In this document: piece after piece, positions 1-6,553 of the stretch
Numbering within the stretch: the first letter of the stretch is position 1
Layout of the letters: every line of letters starts with the position of its first letter
Source of the DNA: Spirochaetota bacterium
Lineage (GTDB): Bacteria > Spirochaetota > Spirochaetia > Treponematales > Rectinemataceae
Assembly (NCBI GenBank): GCA_023421875.1
Contig: JAEZSM010000079.1
Coordinates: forward strand, 1 to 9,895
Length of the DNA stretch: 9,895 nucleotides
Direction: 5' to 3'
Translations under genes and position numbers: made by a program
The notes under the pieces: generated by a model
What the model saw: only the letters and a program-made list of their open reading frames with translations
The model's database searches: none
What the model was told of the DNA's origin: nothing

Positions 1-1176
1 TCCAGCAGAGAGGAATACCCCGACAACCCCCAACGCTTTGCCCTGCTCTCGAGAGCCGCCTTCCAGCTCTGCAGAAAATTGAACTGGATTCCGGATATCC
101 TGCATGCCCACGACTGGCCTACCGCACTTGTCCCGGTGTATCTATCGACCCTGGAAAGAAAGGACGAATTCTCCGAAACGGCCAGCGTTCTGAGCATCCA
201 TAACCTGGGCTATCAGGGGCTCTATCCCAAGGAACATTTTCCCTTCTTCGGACTGGACTGGACTTCCTTCCACGGCGCGGGTATCGAATTCCACGACTCC
301 ATCAACCTGCTCAAGGCGGGCATCTGCAGCGCCGACTGCCTGAGCACCGTCTCGCCCACTTACGCCAGGGAGATCCAGACTCCAAGCTACGGCTTCGGCC
401 TAGACGGATTGCTCCGCTATAGAAGCAGAGACCTCGTGGGCATCCTCAATGGGGTGGACTACAGGGTCTGGAATCCTGAGATCGATCCGCATATTCCTGC
501 CACCTATTCGGTGCATAAAATGGAAGGCAAGGCAGTCTGCAAGCAGGCTCTCCAGGAGAGCTTCGGCCTGCCCCTGGATCCCGGCATACCCCTTGTCGGC
601 ATGGTAGCTCGGCTTACCGAGCAGAAGGGCATCGAAGAAATGTTCGGCAGGGGTTTTGGCGCGATTCCCGAAGTGTGCCGGAGCATGGCGGTGCAGTTCG
701 CCGTCATTGGCTCGGGAGAAGCATGGTGCGAAGAGGAACTCAAAAACCTTTCGAAGCGCTTTTCCAACTTCAAGGCGAAAATTGGCTACGACGATGGGCT
801 CGCCCATCTTGTCGAGGCCGGTAGCGATTTCTTCCTCATGCCCAGCCGCTATGAGCCCTGCGGCCTTAATCAGATGTACAGCCTCCGCTATGGAACCCTG
901 CCCATCGTGCACAGGACCGGTGGCTTGGCAGACAGCGTGCAGAACTATGTGCAGGAGACGGGGGACGGCACGGGATTCATGTTCGACGACCTTACGCCCC
1001 GGGCCCTGTACAACACCGTCGGGTGGGCTGTCTGGGCCTGGTATAACCGGGGCGCCCATATCGATATGATGCGCGCCAAGGCTATGACCAGAGTGTTCTC
1101 CTGGGAGAAATCCGCCCGGGAGTATACGGCGCTCTACAGCAGGGCTCTCGCCCTCGGACGTTCCCGCTTTCTGTAA
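1..1176 (+). CDS. glgA: Glycogen synthase, ADP-glucose type (5' end missing)
   Basis: This is a GT5-family glycogen synthase, which transfers glucose from ADP-glucose to the growing alpha-1,4-glucan in the cytoplasm. The frame is open from base 1, so the gene begins outside the window; 391 residues are visible. Judged from where HAHDW lies in the family, about 100 to 130 N-terminal residues are missing, including the KTGGL substrate-binding loop. Counting from the first visible codon: HAHDW at 35-39, HNLGYQG at 67-73, ARLTEQKG (the C-terminal GT-B nucleotide-sugar motif) at about 203-210, EPCGLNQ with the conserved Glu at 285-291, and the TGGLADSV loop at about 306-313. The reading frame is intact to the TAA stop. 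The next gene on this strand starts 51 bp later, so co-transcription is possible. The family assignment is firm; preference for ADP-glucose over UDP-glucose is inferred from the bacterial GT5 family. Confidence 0.96.
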   Translation, partial: SSREEYPDNPQRFALLSRAAFQLCRKLNWIPDILHAHDWPTALVPVYLSTLERKDEFSETASVLSIHNLGYQGLYPKEHFPFFGLDWTSFHGAGIEFHDSINLLKAGICSADCLSTVSPTYAREIQTPSYGFGLDGLLRYRSRDLVGILNGVDYRVWNPEIDPHIPATYSVHKMEGKAVCKQALQESFGLPLDPGIPLVGMVARLTEQKGIEEMFGRGFGAIPEVCRSMAVQFAVIGSGEAWCEEELKNLSKRFSNFKAKIGYDDGLAHLVEAGSDFFLMPSRYEPCGLNQMYSLRYGTLPIVHRTGGLADSVQNYVQETGDGTGFMFDDLTPRALYNTVGWAVWAWYNRGAHIDMMRAKAMTRVFSWEKSAREYTALYSRALALGRSRFL

Positions 1177-1217
1177 CCTCGGGGTTCCGCCTTGCTTTAG
1201 TTGTGTAGATCAGAATC

Positions 1218-1222
1218 AGAGG
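1218..1222 (+). promoter_or_regulatory. Ribosome binding site deciding the GTG start at 1228
   Basis: AGAGG lies 5 bases before GTG at 1228. The frame is open upstream to a TTG at 1201, but that codon has no purine-rich site in front of it and would add nine residues of no recognisable character. GTG at 1228 is therefore the preferred start. Confidence 0.6.
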
Positions 1223-1227
1223 TAAGG

Positions 1228-2739
1228 GTGAAAAAAGAAGAGAAGGTTTACGACTATAATCGACAGAAGGTCAGAGACAGCCTCCTGTCGGGCTTTAAAA
1301 GAACCAGGGGCGAGTCCACCGTCGCCGATATTGCCGCGCTCACAGGACTTCCCCTTCCCCAGATAAACGCCGAGCTCCCTGCCCTGGTTGACGAATACGG
1401 CGCCAGGCTCAAGGTCACCGAAAAAGGCGAGCTCCTCTACTCTTTTCCTAAAGGAATGAAAAGCCGGTACAAGGGCTTCGGTCCAGGCGCGAAACGCTTT
1501 TTGAGAACCCTGGGCAAGGCTGCGTCGGAAGTATCCAAATTCCTTTTCAAGACATGGATTCTCGTCATGCTGGGGGGCTACTTTATCATCTTCCTCGCCC
1601 TAGCGCTGTTTGCCCTGCTCGCCTCGGTGGCTGTCCAGTTCGGCGGCAGCGGACGCAGCGATTCGAGAAGCAGTTCCAGGGGAGGGGGACTGGGAGGCCT
1701 CTGGCTCACCACCAGACTCTTTGACAGCCTTATCCGCATTTGGTTTTATTCAGAACTCTTCAAGCCTCCCCAGGAACGTTTCGGCCAGGCCAGGGCTAAG
1801 CCCCAGCGCCGACCCCTGCACAAGGCTGTCTTTTCCCATGTCTTCGGCGACGGGGATCCCAACGTCGACTGGGATGAGGTGGAAAAAAAGACCGTCATAG
1901 CCTTTCTCCAGACCCACAAGGGCATCATGAGCATGGCGGAGTTCATGGCCATAACCGGCCTAGAACCCCAGGAGGCCGAAACTGCGGTCAACAAGTATCT
2001 GCTGGAGTTCGAGGGCAGCCCCGAGGTGAGTCCCGAGGGCAGTATCTACTTTGCCTTTCCGGGTCTTTTACGCCGCATGGGCAGCACCCCGGAGTTCATC
2101 GGTTCCAGCGTCAAGCTCAAACGGCTTCACAAGTTTTCTTCCAACAGTCCCAAGGCCGACAGAACCTTCAGGCTGATTAACGGGGTCAATATCGTATTCG
2201 GCGGCTACTTTCTCTACCACGCATTCAATCTGGGTGCCGCCTTTTACGTTTCCACCCCCAAGGGGCTGGCGCTGCGCGGTGGACTGCCGATCGTCTATTC
2301 GGCCACGGGCTACCTTTTACAAAGCCTCGGTTCTGTAAACCCAGTCTCTATAATCCTCTGGGGCTTGGGCGTCGTTCCCCTGGCCTTCTCGGCATTTTTC
2401 TTTGCCATACCGATCCTGCGCTCTTTCAAGCAGAAAGCGGACAACGAGCGAATCAAGACCGAAAACCTCAGGAGAATCGTGTATCGCAACATTCTCTCGG
2501 ATAGCGCTGCAGTCGGTTCACAGCCGGGTGGGCAGATCGAGGAAGCCAAGCCCTCCGATCCTGAGGCAGTCGACAAGATCAGCCTGCGCCTTGCGGCCTG
2601 GTCAAAAGCCGAGCCAGTGGAGGGCGGCTACGAATTCGCTGAGCTCAAGCGTATACAGGCCGACATGGAAAAACTCAGGGCTTCGGTGGATCTCGAGAGC
2701 TTCGCCCCGGGCAAGACCGTCTTCGATACCGAGTCCTGA
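1228..2739 (+). CDS. Unrecognised multi-spanning membrane protein with two winged-helix-like modules
   Basis: I do not recognise a named function. The protein is about 503 residues from the GTG start. A soluble N-terminal module (about 12-75) has the look of a winged helix: a helix with ADIAALTGLP, then a strand pair ending in LLYSFP. A strongly hydrophobic stretch (about 107-136) follows, then a Ser/Gly/Arg-rich loop (about 140-157). A second module (about 220-280) repeats the pattern with AEFMAITGLE and IYFAFP; it is preceded by the charged segment FGDGDPNVDWDEV. Three further hydrophobic stretches lie at about 318-342, 350-368 and 372-396. A polar tail of about 100 residues ends the protein. 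No enzyme motif, signal peptide or cysteine cluster is visible. I recall similar FGDGDPN-containing membrane proteins in cyanobacteria, but could not check this. It sits 51 bp after glgA on the same strand, and its end faces the uvrD end. A membrane-bound sensor or scaffold is possible, but that is a guess. Confidence 0.85.
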   Translation: MKKEEKVYDYNRQKVRDSLLSGFKRTRGESTVADIAALTGLPLPQINAELPALVDEYGARLKVTEKGELLYSFPKGMKSRYKGFGPGAKRFLRTLGKAASEVSKFLFKTWILVMLGGYFIIFLALALFALLASVAVQFGGSGRSDSRSSSRGGGLGGLWLTTRLFDSLIRIWFYSELFKPPQERFGQARAKPQRRPLHKAVFSHVFGDGDPNVDWDEVEKKTVIAFLQTHKGIMSMAEFMAITGLEPQEAETAVNKYLLEFEGSPEVSPEGSIYFAFPGLLRRMGSTPEFIGSSVKLKRLHKFSSNSPKADRTFRLINGVNIVFGGYFLYHAFNLGAAFYVSTPKGLALRGGLPIVYSATGYLLQSLGSVNPVSIILWGLGVVPLAFSAFFFAIPILRSFKQKADNERIKTENLRRIVYRNILSDSAAVGSQPGGQIEEAKPSDPEAVDKISLRLAAWSKAEPVEGGYEFAELKRIQADMEKLRASVDLESFAPGKTVFDTES

Positions 2740-2761
2740 TGTAGGCCGCGAATGCGCTTCC

Positions 2762-5209
2762 TCAGTCCTTGATCCGTTCCAGCTTCTTCGTGTATTTGGG
2801 AAAGAACTGGGCTACCTTGCCGGTTTCAAACTGGACAATAACCAGGGAGCCTGAGCTTTCTGTCATGCTCACCTTGATCACCGAGCCCCTGCCGTATTCG
2901 TCGTGATAGACAGCCTGTCCTCGTTTCCATTCGGAGCCGGGTACTGCGCCGGTATCAGCCTGTTCTCTCGCCTTCGAGCCCGCCGGATAGGCCGAGTGAT
3001 TTGAAGCCGGGGTGGATGGGGAGGACAGGGGCCTTGCTCCATAGCTCCCTGCCTTGGGAATCAGAGTGACTCCCGTCGATCCGCCGGGGCGCTGATTTAC
3101 GGGAAAACTCCGCCGAGGAAACGCTCCTGTCTGAGGCCTGGAGGCGCTGGCTCCCAGTTTCCAGAATTCGTAGAGACTCGGATCCATTTCAGTCAAGAAC
3201 CGCGAGGGGCTCGTTTCTATGATCCTTCCCCGGATCCGCCGCCAGCGACAGGCGCTCAAATAGAGCCTGTCCTTCGCTCTGGTCAGGGAGACGTAAAATA
3301 GCCTGCGCTGTTCTTCCAGATCCTCTCCCTCCTCGTCGTCCCTGGGAAAGAGCCCCTGCTCCAGCCCGCTGACGATAACGCAGGGAAACTCGAGTCCCTT
3401 TGTATTATGCATGGTTATGAGCGTGACAGCGTCCTTCGTCTCGCCCTCAGCACCGGCCTGGAAGCTGCGGTCCAGCTCGATGGTCTCCAGGAATTCGGCT
3501 AAACCTTCCCGGGCTAGGGGGTAGAGGGATGAAGCGTTGATCAGTTCGTCCATGTTAGCCAGTTTTTGGGTGCCGGCGATCTCGTCCTGGTCCCTGTGGT
3601 AGCCCACCAGGCCGCTTTCCTTGACGATGGTTTCCAATAGGACGGATAAGGAGGCGCTTCCCGCGTCGTCCTTCCCAGCCGCGTCGCGTCCCGCAGGACT
3701 CTTCGCGGCACTCCCGTTCCCAGCGGCAAGGCCTTTGGCTCCGCCGCCGCGCCTTCCTCCGTCCGAAAGCGAATAGGGCTCTTCCTGGCTGACAGCCCTG
3801 CCCAGCATCGCCGTCGCCCGGTCCAGAAGGCCCAGGAACTGTTCCATTCCGGCCTTTCCCTTGCCGCGCAAGAGCTCCTTGCTCTGCCGGCTGGCTTCGA
3901 CGGGCGACAGCCCCTCCTTTGCAGCCTTGTCCAGAATACCTTCGACGCTGCCTTCCCCCAGCCCCCGGGCGGGTTTGTTGACGATCCGCCTGAAGGCGAT
4001 CTCGTCCCGTGGATTGAGCAGAAGCGAGAGATAGGCCAGGAGGTCCTTAACTTCTTCCCGGTCGTAGAACCGAAGAGCGCCGACAAGCCGATAAGCGATG
4101 CCGCGGCGGGGAAATTCTTTTTCAAAGGCCAGGGACTGGGCGTTCGTCCTATACAGTATGGCGATATCGGAGAGGGAGGCGCCTCTGGCCCGCATTTCCC
4201 CGATTATCCGGGCGCAGAAACTCACCTCCTGATCCTGGTCGTCCAGGAGGGCTAGCTGGGGCTTGGCGCCGCCCGGCCTGGTGGCGCGCAGTGTCTTGCC
4301 CAGCCTTCCGGAATTGCGGGAAACCACGTCCCCGGCAATATCGAGAATTGTTTGGTAGGAACGATAATTGCGCTCGAGCTTTACTGTCTCTGTCCCGGGG
4401 AAGATTGAGGCGAAGCTGAGGATATTGCGGATTTCCGCCCCCCGGAACCGATAGATAGACTGGTCGTCGTCGCCCACCACGCAGAGGTAGGTCTCGGGGC
4501 TGAAAAGCCGCTGGAGAAGAAGGAACTGGGCAACGTTGGAATCCTGGTACTCGTCCACCAGCACTACCCTGAACCGCTGCCGTGTCCGCCGCGCTATTGC
4601 TTCGTCCTTTTCCAGAATTTTCGCAGGCAGTCGTATGAGATCGCCAAAATCCACATTGCCCGTAGACCTCAGCCGTTCTTCATACAGGGAGTAAACCCGT
4701 CTGAAATCCTCGTCCCTGATGAGGGAGGCTAAGGTGGGTGAGTCAGGCTCCATCCCGTAGTCCTTGGCCCTGGCGATGAGGGAGGCGTAGCGCCTGCATT
4801 CGGGCTTGCTCAGGCTGGGCAGGATAGCCTGCACAAGGGACGCCGAATCCCCGTCGTCGTAGATTACGAAATTAGAGTCGAGATCCAGGGCCTGGGCGTT
4901 GCGTCGCAGAAACCAGGAGCCGAAGGAATGAAAGGTCCTGATGACCGCCCGCTCGCAGGAGGGCTCCAGCAGGGCAGCCCGCTCCCGCATTTCCCGGGCC
5001 GCCTTGTTGGTGAAGGTAACTGCCAGGATGGACTCGGGGCTGATGCCCCGTTCCTTGACCAGGTAGGCGATCTTGGTGGTGATTACTCTGGTCTTGCCTG
5101 TGCCGGCTCCGGCGAGGATCAAGAGCGGGCTGCCCTCGTGCAGGACAGCCTTGAGCTGTTCGGGATTGAGGCAGGCAAGGTAGTGCGGAAGTCTGACTTG
5201 TTCGGTCAC
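2762..5209 (-). CDS. uvrD: UvrD/PcrA/Rep-type superfamily 1A DNA helicase
   Basis: An ATP-dependent 3'-5' DNA helicase of the UvrD/PcrA/Rep group, acting in nucleotide excision repair, mismatch repair or replication restart. All SF1A motifs are visible in its 815 residues: Q motif LNPEQ at 14-18, Walker A AGAGTGKT at 33-40, motif Ia TFTNKAAREM near 65-74, Walker B VDEYQD at 218-223, motif III VVGDDDQSIYRFRGAE at 244-259, motif IV LERNYRS at 278-284, motif V TMHNTKGLEF at 599-608, and motif VI RRLFYVSLTRAKDRLYL at 635-651. After a Ser/Pro-rich linker (about 683-760), a C-terminal Tudor-like module (about 761-813, HDEYGRGSV and VQFETG) matches the PcrA/UvrD RNA-polymerase-contacting domain. This argues against Rep, which lacks that domain. 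Odd: a Gly/Ala/Lys-rich insertion at about 480-520. The start is GTG; its last two bases plus the next A form the rimO stop (4-bp overlap). With no clear ribosome binding site, translation probably depends on coupling to rimO. Confidence 0.96.
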   Translation of the reverse strand: MTEQVRLPHYLACLNPEQLKAVLHEGSPLLILAGAGTGKTRVITTKIAYLVKERGISPESILAVTFTNKAAREMRERAALLEPSCERAVIRTFHSFGSWFLRRNAQALDLDSNFVIYDDGDSASLVQAILPSLSKPECRRYASLIARAKDYGMEPDSPTLASLIRDEDFRRVYSLYEERLRSTGNVDFGDLIRLPAKILEKDEAIARRTRQRFRVVLVDEYQDSNVAQFLLLQRLFSPETYLCVVGDDDQSIYRFRGAEIRNILSFASIFPGTETVKLERNYRSYQTILDIAGDVVSRNSGRLGKTLRATRPGGAKPQLALLDDQDQEVSFCARIIGEMRARGASLSDIAILYRTNAQSLAFEKEFPRRGIAYRLVGALRFYDREEVKDLLAYLSLLLNPRDEIAFRRIVNKPARGLGEGSVEGILDKAAKEGLSPVEASRQSKELLRGKGKAGMEQFLGLLDRATAMLGRAVSQEEPYSLSDGGRRGGGAKGLAAGNGSAAKSPAGRDAAGKDDAGSASLSVLLETIVKESGLVGYHRDQDEIAGTQKLANMDELINASSLYPLAREGLAEFLETIELDRSFQAGAEGETKDAVTLITMHNTKGLEFPCVIVSGLEQGLFPRDDEEGEDLEEQRRLFYVSLTRAKDRLYLSACRWRRIRGRIIETSPSRFLTEMDPSLYEFWKLGASASRPQTGAFPRRSFPVNQRPGGSTGVTLIPKAGSYGARPLSSPSTPASNHSAYPAGSKAREQADTGAVPGSEWKRGQAVYHDEYGRGSVIKVSMTESSGSLVIVQFETGKVAQFFPKYTKKLERIKD

Positions 5210-6543
5210 GGCGCTTTAGTCCCGTCGGCGGCCAGCAGATCCGCTTCAAAATCGACGCCGTTGACAGCGCTTATCAGCACCCTTGCCCTAGTTCCCGGCT
5301 TGAGGCTTGCCTTGACCAGGGTAAGACCGTCCACGTCCGGCGCCTGCATCCAAGCTCTCGCGAGGCTGAGAGCAGCTCCCTCGACAGCCTCCTCGGTCAG
5401 CACCTCGATCCTCTTGCCGATAAACCGCTGCAGACGTGCTGCGGTTATGGACTCCTGCGCTGCTTCTACGGCGGTCTTGCGCGCTTCGGCCAGCTTTTTC
5501 GGGACCCTGGCTTTCATGGAGTAGGCTGGGGTTCCCTCTTCCCGGGAATAGCTGAATACGCCCAGCCAGTCCAAGGCCGCTTCTTGCTGAAACTGTCGCA
5601 GGGCGGCGAAATCCTCCTCGGTTTCCCCTGGAAAACCGACCAAGAATGTGGAGCGTATCATGGACTCGGGTAGGGTGCTGCGTATGCGCTCGACGAGCTT
5701 GAGATACATCTGGCTCGAACCCCGGCGATTCATAGCCCGCAGTATTTTTTCCGAAGCGTGCTGGAACGGAAGATCGAAATAGGGAAGTATTTTCCGGCTG
5801 GAAGCCATGACATCCAGCAATCCTTCGGGGAAATGGTCCGGATGAATGTAGAGAACCCTAAGCCTAAAATCGCCCTCTACACGCTCCAAGCGCTCAAGGA
5901 GCAGCACGAGGTTGCTCTCTTTCAAGCTGTCCCTGCCATAGGCTCCCAGATCCTGTCCTATGAGATTGATTTCGAAAATACCCCTGGCGACCAGGGCCTC
6001 GAGCTCGGCGGCAACATCCTCGATGCTCCTGGAGCGCAGGCTGCCCCTGATGAGCGGGATGGCGCAGTAAGAACAGTGGTTGTCGCAGCCCTCGGTGATC
6101 TTCAGGTGAGCCAAGCCGGGGTAATCGAATAATCTGCGCCTGGGATAATAGTCGACGGCGATCGCCCTAGGCTGCTCGACCACGAGGCTGGCTCTTCTGC
6201 CCTCTTCGATGTTTTGCAGCGCCTGGACAGCTAGGGAGAGGTCGGCGTTGCCCAGTACTCCGTCCGCCTCGGTCATCTCGGCCATCAGGGCTTCGGGATA
6301 GCGCTGGGCCAGGCAACCGGCGATCAGCACTTTCTTCTCGGGCCAAAAGCGTTTTATAGTCAGTGCCGCGTCGATGGATTCCTTCTTGGCCGATTCGATG
6401 AATCCGCAGGTATTGATGATAATGCAGTCGGCCTCGTCCCCGGAGGGAACATAGCAATGGCCGGCAGCCTCGAGCCGGGCAGCCAGCTCCTCGCCGTCCA
6501 CCTGGTTTTTAGCGCAGCCGTGGTGATCGATGAAAAATTTCAA
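5206..6543 (-). CDS. rimO: Ribosomal protein S12 methylthiotransferase RimO
   Basis: A radical SAM enzyme that adds a methylthio group to the conserved aspartate of ribosomal protein S12. The 445 residues fit the usual RimO length of about 440. The N-terminal UPF0004 domain supplies three cluster cysteines (Cys10 in HHGCAKN, Cys46 in NTCGFIESAKKES, Cys77 in IAGCLAQRYP). The radical SAM motif CDNHCSYC gives Cys153, Cys157 and Cys160. Further family blocks are LIGQDLGAYGRD (194-205), DLPFQHASEKILRAMNRRG (257-275) and FLVGFPGETEEDF (300-312). A C-terminal TRAM domain (about 372-438) contains APDVDG, which is typical of RimO rather than the tRNA enzyme MiaB. The start is TTG at 6543: the conserved domain begins there, and GAGG lies 6 bases upstream. 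The open frame continues back into rodZ, but that part does not resemble protein. The gene starts 8 bp after the rodZ stop and its end overlaps uvrD by 4 bp. Confidence 0.95.
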   Translation of the reverse strand: MKFFIDHHGCAKNQVDGEELAARLEAAGHCYVPSGDEADCIIINTCGFIESAKKESIDAALTIKRFWPEKKVLIAGCLAQRYPEALMAEMTEADGVLGNADLSLAVQALQNIEEGRRASLVVEQPRAIAVDYYPRRRLFDYPGLAHLKITEGCDNHCSYCAIPLIRGSLRSRSIEDVAAELEALVARGIFEINLIGQDLGAYGRDSLKESNLVLLLERLERVEGDFRLRVLYIHPDHFPEGLLDVMASSRKILPYFDLPFQHASEKILRAMNRRGSSQMYLKLVERIRSTLPESMIRSTFLVGFPGETEEDFAALRQFQQEAALDWLGVFSYSREEGTPAYSMKARVPKKLAEARKTAVEAAQESITAARLQRFIGKRIEVLTEEAVEGAALSLARAWMQAPDVDGLTLVKASLKPGTRARVLISAVNGVDFEADLLAADGTKAP

Positions 6544-6549
6544 TGCTAA

Positions 6550-6553
6550 CCTC
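6550..6553 (-). promoter_or_regulatory. Ribosome binding site for the TTG start of rimO, overlapping the rodZ stop
   Basis: GAGG sits 6 bases before the TTG at 6543 and shares its first two bases with the TGA stop of rodZ (6554-6552). Ribosomes ending rodZ would be placed directly on the rimO start, suggesting coupled translation. This site supports TTG over any start further upstream in the open frame. Confidence 0.6.

Noticed and set aside
400..1059. A 219-residue open frame antisense to glgA.
   Set aside because: It is fully opposite a clearly conserved coding region and shows no recognisable motif; long antisense frames are expected at this GC content.
1177..1227. Possible promoter or terminator between glgA and the membrane-protein gene.
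   Set aside because: No convincing -35/-10 pair with correct spacing and no hairpin followed by a T-run is visible in these 51 bases.
1201..1227. TTG at 1201 as the start of the membrane-protein gene.
   Set aside because: It has no ribosome binding site, whereas GTG at 1228 has AGAGG at a good distance and is followed by a plausible charged N-terminus.
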